Part shown: one piece after another, positions 24,719 through 35,912 of the stretch
Layout: each line of letters starts with the position of its first letter
Numbering within the stretch: position 1 is the first letter of the stretch
NCBI GenBank assembly: GCA_033439765.1
Contig: JAULSN010000002.1
Coordinates: 7,254,001 to 7,318,000, forward strand
Origin: Lasiosphaeria ovina
Lineage: Eukaryota > Ascomycota > Sordariomycetes > Sordariales > Lasiosphaeriaceae
DNA length: 64,000 bases
Direction: 5' to 3'
Made by a program: the position numbers and the translations under genes
The notes under the pieces: generated by a model
What the model was told of the DNA's origin: nothing
The model's database searches: none
What the model saw: the letters and a program-made list of their open reading frames with translations, nothing else

Positions 24719-25132
24719 TTACAGGTAGTTATTGCTCTCGAGATGCCTGACAACTTGGACAAACTCATCGACTGGAGTAATATCTCATAGGAGTATTAGC
24801 AACCCAACCTCGGGGAGGAAAGAACATGTCATATTAGTTCTTCAAGCATTCGCAACTTACAGTCCATCTCGCGGCCAGTATCAATACCACAACTCTGGCA
24901 AGCCGACTCGATAGACGACTCGCTGACCGACTGGCCGCTGAGCTTCTCAACGGCCGAGACAGCCTCAGAGACGCTGAGAGTGTCGTCGCCGTCATCATCG
25001 CCGCCAAGGAAGGCCCTCTTAATGTCGTCTTCGGATGCCTATTATTAAATAATTGGTAACCGGCCAGAATAATCATACTGACGGTTTCATTGGATGAAAA
25101 ATCCTGCACTCGTCTATGATGCAACTCACCAT
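24719..25132 (-). CDS. Small EF-hand (calmodulin-like) protein, 77 aa
   Basis: Three exons: 25132-25130 (the ATG alone), 25038-24861, 24771-24719. Introns are 91 bp (GTGAGT donor) and 89 bp (GTAAGT donor, GCTAATAC branch). The start context is GCCACCATG. The product begins ASEDDIKRAF. One good EF-hand loop, DDDGDDTLSVSE at residues 15-26, lies between helices. A second, degenerate loop (GIDTGREMDFDE) is completed only by splicing to FDEFVQVVRHL, followed by the C-terminus SNNYL. It looks like a single EF-hand pair that could bind one Ca2+ and act as a small sensor or light chain. Partner unknown. Too short and split to be found as one open frame. Confidence 0.82.
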
Positions 25133-25882
25133 GGTGGCCAGAGAGTAAATGTTGATCTCTGCTGATAAAGCTGCGAGGCAATGTGGCGAATGTGGTCCGA
25201 TGTAGAGATGTGCCCGCTTCTTGGGTTGACGGAGGAGCAGACTGTTGGGGAGGGGTAAGGCGGGTTGGTTTGCGACGAAGACGTGGCCAAGTATATAAGG
25301 TAGATACGGAGGCTTGATACGCCCGCTGCAACATCACGCCATTGGGCCATTCTCGGGGCGGGGGAACTCGATATGCGATTGGCCTTGGTAGTCGCATACT
25401 TCAGGAAGCCCGCAACTCGTAGAGAAGGGTGACCGACGTAACTCTTGCCACGCAAGCGCACCAAACTGGAGACTACGAATAGTCAAGACCAGGACAGCTT
25501 CCCTGAACGAGAAGTTTCCTTGGCCCATTCGGTTTGAATCAGAGTGGAATATACTAAAAACGCTTTCTTAGTACGCTCCAATACAACCTACAAAGTGGCA
25601 TGGCATTCCGCTACAGTAAAACCCTCAAAGTGTATCCATAAAGCGCTTGCCGTAATGCTGAAATTGAACCATTCCTTGTACCCATCTGATTTGACCCGGA
25701 CTCTCCCGAGACTTGGTAGGGAGGGCATCATGAAGCTATTCCGTTACGCCTGCGGAAGCTCCAAATGTTCCGCTTTTTGATAATATTGAATGCGATTTCG
25801 AATGCGTTGGCCTTATTTTAAAGCAGCATCCTCAAAGATAGATGACCTTGTCCACAAAATTCGTCTGGGCTACAAGTCCGTC
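25133..25882. other. Intergenic region
   Basis: Promoter and leader of the EF-hand gene and 3' flank of CDP-DAG synthase. An open frame at 25126-25464 (minus) ends just past the EF-hand start and is judged non-coding. Confidence 0.5.
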
Positions 25883-27539
25883 CTATCTCCTCGACGGCAA
25901 GTGATCCAGACATGAGATGAACTAAGAAGTGTCAGTGAGATTAGCGCATGGAGCGAAAGCCAGGGAACGGTAACACCTACATCAGTCCCGACGACACCCT
26001 GGTTGGACAAGTATCTTGCCATTCCCCTGATCAGCTCAATCTGGTCATCCACTGTTAGGCCTGTGATGGCAGTTTCCATCACCCCTCCCAGCGAGGCCGT
26101 ATAGGTGGCGATGAATGTGTGGTAGTAAATGAAGGAAAAGAGACCCATGGTGAACTGGCAGTCCATACGGTCCGTCATGCCGCCGTGGCCAGGGATCGAA
26201 TCGCCAAAGTCCTTTATCTTAAAAGTGCGCTTTAGCCCCGAGGCGAAGAAACCGCCAAATGGCGCAATCAACGAGGCAAATGTCGCCAGGCACAGGGTGT
26301 GAATCTGCATGGGTGCCATTGTGATGCTAAATGCCCTGCCGGGGAAGAGCTGCGGGGTGGTGTATGTGCGCGGGATGAAGACTGGGTTGGGCACGCAGTC
26401 TAGACCCGTGAATATGTTGGCTCCAAGGTCCGTAGCTGGGCAGATGAAGTACTTGGATCGCAGTAACAGGTTCGTGAGCACCACGCCAAACAAAACGGTC
26501 ATGATCCATGCGCCAACGAAACCCTCGACCGTCTTCTTAGGCGACAACTTGATGAGCTGTGTACGGCCGAATGTTATGCCACAGATGTAGGCAAAAATAT
26601 CGTTGGTGATGACCAGGGCAGCAGGCAGGAAGAACCATATCATGCCTTCGAGCACGTTGTTCATGATAAAGTGCGCCTGGACCACAATGAGGAATAGTGC
26701 CATATGTGTCCACCCAAATTGGGAAAATTGGAATTTGAGATGACCGGCCTTGAGCGAGCTTACGAAGAACACAAATCCTGCAGCACAAGTCAGCCGGCAA
26801 AGTCATGATAAGGGTGAAAGGAGCGAGATATTAATCTCCAGGAAAGCAGCGCGGCGGCCACGGAGGCGAGCCTGAGGGAGAAGGGGCCATAATAGTCGAA
26901 CACGATGTAGGGACGTACCAAACACGTATAGAATGAAGCTGATGAACCGATGGTGCGTAGCTAGGGGTAGCAAGACCTTGTTAACCAGGACAATGTGCTT
27001 GAAGTAGTACACGACGCTCTCTCCATAGAGGAAGTACATGGTAGTTGCAAGCCAGTACCAGTTGAGGCTCTTGGAAGACTGCAGATCGCGGGCACGGCTC
27101 GGCACGCTCGCGATGGCGATGACTTCCTTGAACGAGACAACCTGTATTGTAGTTATTATTAACAAGATATAGATGTGGCCCATGAAAAGCGCTGCGAAGA
27201 AGCCTCCAATCATGACGAAGGTCCAGAAGGTCCGCTGTATGAAGTTGGCCTTCTTCTTCTCGTATTCGGCAGCCCTTTGTTCTTCAGCAGTGGGAGGCTT
27301 CTGCAAAGAACCATGAAGTCAGCACCAGTGTAAATCTTCCTCGCTTCTTAGGAATATTAGGGGCCGGGTGGATCGCGCACCTCTTGGATACCATCAAGGG
27401 TCGTAGGCGACTTTGGCTTGACTGGTGATCCTTCCTCGCTGACATCGCTAAAGCTGGACCGGCGGCCGTCGCCCCCAGTCGCAGGACCACTCGTGTGTTT
27501 GTGGGGGAATTTAACCCCGCGGCGAGACCTTCCCGTCAT
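25883..27539 (-). CDS. CDS1: Phosphatidate cytidylyltransferase (CDP-diacylglycerol synthase)
   Basis: Exons 27539-27381, 27300-26919, 26777-25981, 25921-25883 give 458 aa. It converts phosphatidate and CTP to CDP-diacylglycerol, the precursor of phosphatidylinositol, phosphatidylserine and cardiolipin, in the ER membrane. About eight TM helices are visible after a soluble N-terminus. The family signature is intact near the C-terminus: SGLKR, then KDFGDSIPGHGGMTDRMD. The last intron (59 bp, GTAGGT donor) sends the frame to the short exon ending CLDHLPSRR; without it the tail would be unrelated. The 141-bp intron at 26778-26918 is the longest in the gene. Start is the first real ATG. Confidence 0.95.
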
Positions 27540-27547
27540 GGTTGTCG

Positions 27548-27838
27548 TCAACTGACAGCGCCAAAGGCGGAGACTGCTTGTATATGTGGAATATCTATTG
27601 TCTGACGTCTGAGGTCGGTGCTGTTGTCTACTGGCGCCGGGTAGTCCGGAGTACAGGCGGCGGTCGGGTTTGGAGGATGCGCAGGTGCCGAGCTTTGCGG
27701 CAGGCTACTAATAAATTCTCCGGCGGCAGCTGCAGCGGCTGCGGCGACGTCCTTAGCGACGAGATGGAGTTGTACCGCTAGGGAGTGAGCGGAGGGTCTT
27801 GTCGACGTCGTGATGGGTTGCGAGTTGTGGCTGGCCAA
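27548..27838 (-). other. Candidate upstream open reading frame (96 codons) before CDS1
   Basis: Begins with ATG (MASHNSQPITTS), includes a run of eight alanines, and stops eight bases before the CDS1 start codon. It could be a translated leader ORF that limits CDS1 expression, or an accidental frame in a GC-rich 5' UTR. No homology recognised. Confidence 0.3.
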
Positions 27839-27839
27839 G

Positions 27840-28708
27840 AGTCAACGGGACAAAAAGCTTCCGGAAAGTGGGCGACGCGCGACAGTGGGTGATTGAAATT
27901 TAGGTGTGCTACGTCAATGGTGGCTCGGTCGGGGAAGAATACCTAGTCAGAAGGTGGAGCAAGGCTAAGCTCGGGCCTGCGCCTCGAAAGCCGCTACTTC
28001 TTGTATTGTAGGGAATGCGTACCGTACTTGACTGGACTTACCGAGTACGTAATACACCAATCCAGGTGTAATCTATGAAATGTAACGACGACCGGAACGA
28101 CAGCAAGAAACAACGAGGGGCTCTCAGATGTTGAAGTCTGGGAAGACAAATACGGCACGAAAACTCAAGGTAATTTCCCAAGTAATCGACCGCTCCTGCT
28201 CAAGGAAATCACGCTTTTCAAGAGCAGCAACGGCGAGCTATACGTACTTGCTCTTTCGTTCGTCCTTGCTCTGCAGGCGGTCATGCAACTCTGGAGTCTG
28301 GGCAATTCGCAGCTTCACAAGATCCGGATCAGTACAAGCCTTGGCGCGCGCCTTGCCACTGAGACCGAGACCCCGAACCGGAACCTGGCTGAACAGTTGA
28401 TCCGAAAATGTCCTGTGCCCCACCTTTGGAGTCCAGACCCCTGCCCGGCACCCACCACCGTGCCAGGCGCGTCACTGAATTGCACTGTGGGGCTAAGGTT
28501 CTCGACAAAACCCCACGGAGGCCTGAAAAAGACTGTCCTAGATTGGGCCCATTTGCGCATTTGTCGTGCTACATTTTGCTTTTGCACCCCCTCGTTTTGC
28601 TTTCGCATCCTTGCTTTGGTGCTTGAGCTCGACCTGGAAAGGCGGGGAAGGCTCGAGGGTCCTTTCTAATGGCATGGTTGTTACACGCGCTGGACGCAAA
28701 GAGCGGCC
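27840..28708. other. Divergent intergenic region with a coding-like minus-strand fragment
   Basis: Lies between CDS1 (minus) and the ATRIP-like gene (plus). At 28238-28423 (minus) there is an open frame that reads like real protein (RIAQTPELHDRLQSKDER) but starts with GTG and ends at a TAG, after which the same frame stays open for about 37 codons to 28130. It may be a small gene with an unresolved first exon, or a relic. Confidence 0.35.
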
Positions 28709-31276
28709 ATGGACGAGTACTCGGATGATGGGTTCGACGACTTGAACGACAACACTCTGCAGGAGCTCGAAAACAACGCTATCCAGTTTACGCAGGCCCA
28801 GAAACCCGCTCAATCGCAATTTGCCCCCCATGCCCAAGCTGAGGCCTACGGCTTTGCCTTGGACGACGACGATTTGGACGACACTGTTGTCATTGACGAG
28901 CTTGCCGGGCCCTTGCCCCGTCCCCACCCAGACCACACTCTGCCGCTCCAGCAACCCCGGGTTCTCGCCAGTCTCGCCGGCCAACAGTCGCGACCCTCAT
29001 ACCCCCGTCGCCCGAACTACCCGTCTTTGTCTCGGCCCGCCCCGCGTCCTCTTTTGTCCCAGCGATACCCCGCCCGCCCCGCGCCTCAGCCGTCGCAGTT
29101 CGCGCGTCCTCCCATCCCCATCCCTCGGCCATACCAGATCCAGCCATCGCAGGCGCTACAGGGTACAGCGACAGGCAATCAGCACGACGTGATATCTGCT
29201 CTTCAAGCCCGTCTTTCTGCCCTCGAGGCCGAGGCGACAGCGGCCAGGGGTGAGGCGGCCATCTTGCGCTCCAAGTTCGACAAGGCTCAAACTACCCACG
29301 ATGCGGAGGTAGCGCGCCTGAAGAAACAAAGTGCCGAGCAAGCTGTAGAACAGAAGCGACAGGTAGAAGCCGCGAAGGCCGCAGAGCGTACCCTAGCAAC
29401 AGAACTGCATTTCGTACGCCAGGATAGAGAAGAGCTGGGGCGGGCCAAAACAAGGAAGAGGGATGGCCCCACGACTCCCAAGAAGAACAAGGTATGGGGA
29501 CTGGCCGATGGCTTTGATGGCATTGAGATCATGTCGAGCCCAACACGGGGCGAGGCGCAAAAGAGGAAGGACTCTTCCTTCACCATCCCCCCCGTTGAGC
29601 GCACGCCGACCAAGGGAAAGAGGAAACGGCCTGCCGTCGATAGTCCAACTTTTGCTCTCGAAACTCACTCGGAAGAATTGGGACTTGACGACATGCGGAA
29701 TGGCGCGGAGCCTGCTGCACCTAGCGACACGTCGAGCGTCTTGCCTTATGATGTAGGTCCTTCGGCCATACTACCCTAACATAACTACCCTAACATAATA
29801 TGTTTGCTGATCATCTCATCCTAGTTTCTCAAACTGGTCCTGGACCACAGCGCACTCCACGGCCAGCCTCTGACTTTCGATCTCTTGTCGCGCTTTTCGT
29901 TCCCCTCGACTCCCTCAGAAACCTTTGCTTCTGTCATCTTCCAGAAGTTGCCCCAGATGGGTAGCTCTCGGGAACCCCTCCGCCTGCTCGCCGATTTCGC
30001 AGAATTCATGATCGATTTGTGGCAACGGTGCTTGTCGGAAAAATACCACGCGCCAATATACTATCTCGCTGCGTTGGCTTCGTACACGTTGCAGCTCAAC
30101 ACAATTGCCGTGGCCCCCCATGTCATATCGTCCTTGATTCCGCTCTGCACAACAACGTGCCGCCTGGTGGCGCTCCCTCGGTTCAATAGCGTGGATGGGG
30201 ATATTTCTAATCATCCGGATCAGATAGTTCGGCAACTATATTCTGACATTGACGTCACTCAGTGCCTATCACTTTTGTATCTAGCTGCGTTGGGCTGTTT
30301 GCCATCACCTTCCGAGGGTTCAGGTATGGATCTCCCTTCGGAGTACTTCCATCAAGTTCAGTTTTGGAAGTCCGTCGAGCTCGAATTCATATTGATGATG
30401 CTCTCGCCAAAGCATCCCGAGCCAGATTGGTTCGGGACGCTCTCCCTTTTGTGGACTTCGGTGCTTCCCCACAGCATTGGGCCCATACCCAATTCCCTCT
30501 CAACAACGACTCACTATGCAAACGGCCGGGCCGAGGCCGAGACACCCGAGTCCATCGCCAACATGATCATTGATCGTGTCTCGTCCTTTCTTGCCGAGTC
30601 ACCTCGGTGGGCGACACCGGATTCGGCACAGCAAGTCAACGTCCGATCGGCTGCGCTGAGAACTATGATGGTGTTCGCTACGAGCCCCTTTGGAGCCATG
30701 CATATTGCCAACAGCGAGGTTGCAATCCCTCGCCTAGTCACTGTCTTGTGCTGGGCCATTGATAGGCTATACGACATGGATGTACAACTTTCTCCGCGAA
30801 GGCTCCCCGATATTCGCGCCGGCAATGATGGACCTGGGGTTAAACTGGGAGATAGCATGGAATGCAGAGTCCGGGACCCGGAAGGAACACAGGAAATGCA
30901 GATGGATCTGGACGATTCTGCGCAGCCGGTGCCGAGGGACGCTGACGTCATGGAGGCCGAGACCTGCTACGACGATGTCGCCGATCACGACATGCATAGG
31001 CTTCTTTGTCGTTTCATTGCACAGGCAATGGTACTCCTCCACACACTCGTCACAGACCCGCGCACCGCGAATATCGTCAACATGACGGCAAAGCTGGCAG
31101 CATCTCATGGTGGTGCGCAGCGGTATCTTCTTACATTAGCGCGGCTCAATTTTGCAGAAGAAGACCTCATTCTAGAGGCTGGCATTGACGCCGACACCGT
31201 GGAATTAGCCCATGAGCTGTTGGAGCTTGCCGTAACCCCCGACGAGGGGGAGGGTGTTGGCGAGCTGTTTGTATGA
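28709..31276 (+). CDS. ATRIP/Rad26-type DNA-damage checkpoint protein
   Basis: Exons 28709-29752 and 29825-31276 (intron 72 bp) give 831 aa. The N-terminus MDEYSDDGFDDLNDNTLQEL is typical of fungal Rad26/UvsD proteins. A Pro/Arg-rich low-complexity stretch follows, then a coiled coil (about 155-255, rich in Ala/Glu/Lys heptads), a basic nuclear-signal-like KKNK/KGKRKR region, and a large helical C-terminal domain. ATRIP homologues bind RPA-coated single-stranded DNA and recruit and activate the ATR/Mec1 kinase through the coiled-coil and C-terminal regions. Assignment rests on N-terminal similarity and architecture. Confidence 0.8.
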
Positions 31277-31657
31277 GACAGGTTCTAATCATCTTGACGT
31301 GATATTAGAGCCATGAATATATGCTTATATTTTAATATTGGCTTTTTATGACGTGCAGATCGATACAAATCTCAGCGTTGGCCGGTGTATTGACTACGCC
31401 CATCATAGACTCCGTAATGGAGCATGTATATTTGAGCATTTATATCGAAACGATAACAGATTACCATTGATATCCGCAGTTTTTATAACCACAAAAATTT
31501 GTTCAAAACCAGAAACATCCCCAATATCACTACTATATATCAGTTATACCGCAACCCCTGTGGAAGTCCCTCCTTAAGGCAAGTCTTATTGAAGCAGACG
31601 AAATATAACATACCGCAACCCACTTCAATCAGCTACAAAACCTGGGTGAGGACTTGG
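31277..31657. other. Convergent intergenic region
   Basis: 3' flanks of the ATRIP-like gene (plus) and modin-like gene (minus). The 12-base word ATACCGCAACCC occurs twice (near 31548 and 31610). Nothing else seen. Confidence 0.5.
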
Positions 31658-33847
31658 TCACATAATGAAGGCAGCTAATCGGCTCCCCATCAGCTCGCTC
31701 TTGGGGAGCTGAACGTCTTTCTTGTCAAAATCATGCAGCAGCAGCCAGCAGATCATGCGAAAGACGAGAGCACACCAGATAGTGTGGCGCCGGATCTCGG
31801 TCGGGGTGGGCGGTATCTTCCGCCACGACTCGGCGCGGCTTCTCATGGTGAAGCCGGTCTGGCGGCGGCTGTGGGCAGGGAACGGATTTCCGGGATCGGG
31901 TGACGACTGGCTACGGGGCAAGGATGGCGTTGATGCAGCAGCGTTTGTTGGCTCCGGAGCCCTGCCATCGTTCTCTTCGCTCTCTTCTGCCAGGGACTGT
32001 TGTTGGACCCCGAGCGGGTTGGTGTTGGGGTGGTTGGGGTTGGTCCCCTCCTGGCTGTGGATGAGACGCGATGCCTCGGCTGCCTGTGGGTCGTGGTGCT
32101 GAGCCGACGTGCTCACGGTACGCAGACGCACCTCGTCAAAGTACTTATCCATCAGAGAAGATTCGCGCTTCTCGTGGGGCACCTTGAGCAAGTCATCAAA
32201 CGAAATTTCTCCCTTGATGATCTCCTGGTCACCGTGCAGATTAGGACGCTGTCTCGCAGACGTCACCGAGCTGGCATCGCCTGTTTCAATGTCTCTCAAC
32301 GACGTGTTGATGGCAAGCAAGACCTCTTGGACGTGCCGGCGAAGGACATCGAGAACAACGTCCTTGGCGTTGCGCTCCTCGCTCAAAACCGACTCATCGA
32401 CGTCGTTGATGACCTTGTGCAGGCTGTTCAATAGGATCGGAGAAAAGTCGCCGTCTTGTTGGGGAAGCTCGCGGTTGAGCTTGCTGGCGCGGTTGGAGAT
32501 TTCCACGAGGGCGTCTGGGGGCGCGTAGCTCGCAGACTCTATTTCGTTGATCAGTCGAATGCTGAACTCCTTCAGGAGTCTCCGCAGCGAGAAAGCCTGC
32601 TTGCTGAACGGGAACACGGCTGGGTTGGGCAGATACGTGAATGCCCTGTCTCTCAGATGGAGCGGTCGAGCCAACATTCCCATGACTTCGAAGATGACTG
32701 GCATTTCGGGCGGCGAGGCATTAGGGTTAGCGGCGTGAAGCACAACCCCCGAGAGGCTCGCTGGGCGTTACGGGGCATACAAGAAGGGCGACTAACCTGG
32801 GAAAAGGTGGACATGTTTCTTGGCGTCTTCGGAATAACACTGGGTCGTGTATTCGTTGCAGCGCAGGAGACTCAGAGTCTCGGCAATCTCGACGCGGCTC
32901 CCCAGCTGAAGCGTCTTTAGGTCGGTCTGTTCGTTCACCGGTTGCTTCCAGTGGTCGTCTTCGATTTCGGGGCGGTAGAAGGTGGGCACGTTTCCAAAGC
33001 AGAGCTCCTTTACCTCGGCGGTGGGAATGACGCGGTTCTTGTCGAACCGTGGCCATCCCGGCTTCTCAAAGGTAAATGCCAGGCCAAGGTCGGGCATGCG
33101 AAGGCCCAGCAGACTGTAGCCGTTGCCCTCGGCGCGGTACTTGTTGTTGTCGCGGTCAAACTCCTTCCAGTAGATGCCCAGGACGGCGCACAGCTCGACG
33201 AGGTGGCAGATGGTGGTAGTGGCAAATGGTTTCTTGATGGTGGGGTGCTTCTCGAAGCTGCGCCTCATGGCCTGGATGTTGATGGACAGCGTGACGACAC
33301 GTTTATCGAAGGCCGGGGGGTGCACTCCGGTCTGGTGCCACTTCTCCCTCTCCCACTTCTTGGAGTCGCCTTCCATCTTCTGGGCGGCTTCGAGCACGCG
33401 TATCCAGGTGGCCAGCTCGTTCTTGACGGTGTGCACGGGCTCGCGGGTGAGGCCAGAGCGGCTCCGCGATGTCTTCCTGAGCGCGGCCGTCTCGGGGTCG
33501 CTTGGCAGCCTCTTGACCCTCGTCTCGTCACGGCTTTCGTTTGTGCCCTTGACGAACCAGATGGGGGCGCCCTCGACGGGGCCCTTTTTGTTGTCACTTG
33601 GGGCGAGGAAGATGATGGGGGCCTCGAACTCGACGTCGATGCGGAAAAAGCCGCGCCACTTGAGCTTTGTGTGGTTGGCCCACAAGCCGGCAACCTCTCG
33701 GTCACGGCTCGCGAGCCCAGTCACGCGCGACATGACAGCCTGGACATATTGCAGCACGACGCCCAGCAAGGCAAGGGTCGAGATGACCAGGGCGGCGATA
33801 GCGACCTCGTCTGAGAGCGAATCTGAATTGCTGCTGTTGCTCGACAT
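31658..33847 (-). CDS. Modin-like fungal protein
   Basis: Exons 33847-32797 and 32697-31658 (99-bp intron, donor GTTAGT, GCTAAC branch site) give 696 aa. The N-terminus has one hydrophobic helix (VAIAALVISTLALLGVVLQY) after a Ser/Asn-rich start, so the protein is probably membrane-anchored with most of it cytosolic. The FEAPIIFLAP block and the general layout match proteins annotated as modin in ascomycetes, a name taken from the Podospora incompatibility-modifier work. The C-terminal ~150 residues are polar and low-complexity. Biochemical function is unknown. Choosing the nearer AG would give a 36-bp intron, too short, so the later acceptor is preferred. Confidence 0.75.
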
Positions 33848-34689
33848 GGCCGACTGCCGCCGTGCATACCCGTACTTTTAGTACGGATAAGGTACCTAAG
33901 CACTCAACCCAAGGCTTGGCTTGGTCTGGCGACTGGACGCCTAACCCTTGACAGTCATCAATGGCGCTGTGGGATTGGATTGTGCGTGAAGGTCCTTGGC
34001 GTCGCGGAGAGGTAAACAAGAACAAACAGCACTCCCATAATATAACCGAGCTAGTCACTTGACAACAAAATGCAGGCCCAAGACAGCGAAAAGAACGGAA
34101 GAGCGCTGGGATTTGGACTAGGTTCCGTAGAAAGGAAGGACGGATTGCATGGAGCGCACTGATGCAGATTTGGGGCCCTCAAAAGCAATAATTAGTAACT
34201 AACCTGCCTGACGCGGTGCGACTGTACTGCGAGAGCGCCACGCGCCCACCACCCGACCTCAGAGAACAGCCCGCGGGAACCGGGCGCGTCCCACAGCCAG
34301 GCCAAGTCATGCGCCTGAGGCTCATCAGAGCCTCGTGTTAATTAGCGCTGGACTCCAGGGCCTGCTTGTCACTTCCGCTTACACTGCATGCTGCAGCAGG
34401 CTCCCAGGGGGGGGGGGGGGGGGGGGCCAAAAGTCGGCATCAGCTCGACAGGGGGCCATTTCGGGCGCTTGGCCATCGTCAGAATCTGCCTAAGGGTTAG
34501 GGTTACCAACCAAATCACTTCAGAAGTGACACTTCCAACCTTTGGTCCAGGGGCTGAGATATAGTTAAGGTACCTAGCCACCTAAGTATGAATCTCAAGG
34601 AACCTCGGGTTTGCTCACAAATGTCCAACGATTTGCCTTATTATGCAAATTCAATGACCGCAAGAGCGCCAATACGAGGAAATGTCGAC
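33848..34689. other. Intergenic region with poly-G tract
   Basis: Promoter of the modin-like gene and 3' flank of the next gene. Contains GGTACC motifs (33891, 34570) and the poly-G run listed separately. No gene seen. Confidence 0.5.
34407..34426. repeat. Poly-G tract (20 bases)
   Basis: An uninterrupted G run in intergenic DNA, the strand counterpart of the poly-C tract at 3204-3227. Likely length-variable. Confidence 0.88.
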
Positions 34690-35514
34690 TCACGAGTCAG
34701 GCGCCACAAGCTCAAGCGGCATTTCCACCCCATCAAGCTCCTCAACCATTCTGCCGTCTGCCTCGTACATCTTGCCACCACAAGGACCGACTTCCAGCTC
34801 AGCAAGAATCCTATCCTCTGGTTGCAGCTCATGACGCCCCCCCACGGGCACGAATCTTGGCCGGAAAGGGGACTGCGATACGGTGGCTTCCGAAGACTGT
34901 GCTCTAATCCGACGGCGACGTTGCAAGCAAAGACTGACTAGCAAGGCAATCACCAACGCGCACGCTGTGCACACTCCGACTGCGACCCCGGCAATTGTCT
35001 CACCACTCAGACGGCTCGAGCTAGACGACTCCCAGGTTACGGCACCGCTACTAGGAGACTCCGACTCTGTCGCTCGAGTTTTGATTGTGGATGACTGGTT
35101 GAACGGGAGTTCTAGGGTAGTCGGACCGATAATTCCCGGCGCTGTGGCTCTGGCCGACGTGCTTGTTGCAGTCGAGACTGTGAAGCAGGCAGACCCGGAG
35201 CAGCACGCGGGTATCGACTCCGACTCACCACAGCTGAACCCGGCTTCGCAACAGAAACCTCCCCGGCAACATAGCTGATCTAAACCGCAACATCCTCCCC
35301 CAGAGGATATTCCTAGACATGAAGGTTTCGTTAGACCGGGAATCACTTTCGCACAAGGTGACACCAGGGTAAGGAAGCCAAACGTGCCAGTGCCAGGGTT
35401 ATTCAGCCCAAGAACGCAAAACCCCGTGCCAGGGGGGCAACTTGCAGGCGTCTGGCCTTCTGTGACTGTAACGGTGCGAGCGATGTTGACGTGGGTTGAC
35501 CGCGAAGGCTTCAT
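34690..35514 (-). CDS. Single-pass membrane protein with Cys-rich ectodomain
   Basis: 274 aa from the ATG at 35514; the frame is open a little further upstream but without an ATG. Residues 20-~110 hold many cysteines (SCPPGTGFC, CCGLDQLCCRGGFCC, ACCSGSACF), a pattern common in fungal wall-associated ectodomains. A Ser/Thr-rich stalk follows, then a TM helix (IAGVAVGVCTACALVIALLV), an Arg stop-transfer (LQRRRRIR) and a ~60-residue acidic tail. No signal peptide is visible. Either the first exon was missed or the TM helix acts as the signal-anchor. A GTGAGT overlaps the stop, so a further 3' exon is possible. No function can be given. Confidence 0.65.
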   Translation of the reverse strand: MKPSRSTHVNIARTVTVTEGQTPASCPPGTGFCVLGLNNPGTGTFGFLTLVSPCAKVIPGLTKPSCLGISSGGGCCGLDQLCCRGGFCCEAGFSCGESESIPACCSGSACFTVSTATSTSARATAPGIIGPTTLELPFNQSSTIKTRATESESPSSGAVTWESSSSSRLSGETIAGVAVGVCTACALVIALLVSLCLQRRRRIRAQSSEATVSQSPFRPRFVPVGGRHELQPEDRILAELEVGPCGGKMYEADGRMVEELDGVEMPLELVAPDS

Positions 35515-35912
35515 CGAAAGAGGTTGGTAGCGGCCACACAAAAGAAGAAACGATGTTCTAGGTGCGGAGTAGAATGAAGATAACAGGCCGTCATGTTTAA
35601 GGCTGGGAGTGACCTTTCATCAAGATAGCGGTGAACAACTGCGGCTGATCTTTCGTTTCATTCGATAAACAGGTTGGATTGCTTGGCGCACCTTGGCTCT
35701 CGGTGTGCGGTTTGGGACGTGGCAGTGTAGTCCGGTAAAAGCTGCAGGTAGTTACGGCAGAGCGGCCAAACCTTGTCTGCGAAACTTGGAAACTTGGCGG
35801 TAAAATGAAGTTTGCTTGCCAAAAGACTTGGGCGGACTACAGATATACCAGTGGAAATGAAATACCCAGATCTAGTTCTAGGTTCTCGGTGCTCGGCCTG
35901 ATGCAAGGTCGG
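35515..35912. other. Intergenic region
   Basis: 5' flank of the membrane-protein gene and 3' flank of the hydrolase gene, both minus. A missing signal-peptide exon for the former could lie here, but none is evident. Confidence 0.45.

Noticed and set aside
32760..32796. 36-bp intron in the modin-like gene using the nearest AG
   Set aside because: Too short for fungal splicing; the AG at 32698-32699 with an upstream GCTAAC gives a normal 99-bp intron.
32942..33814. 290-codon plus-strand frame over the modin-like gene
   Set aside because: Antisense shadow of conserved coding sequence, no domain, no promoter features.
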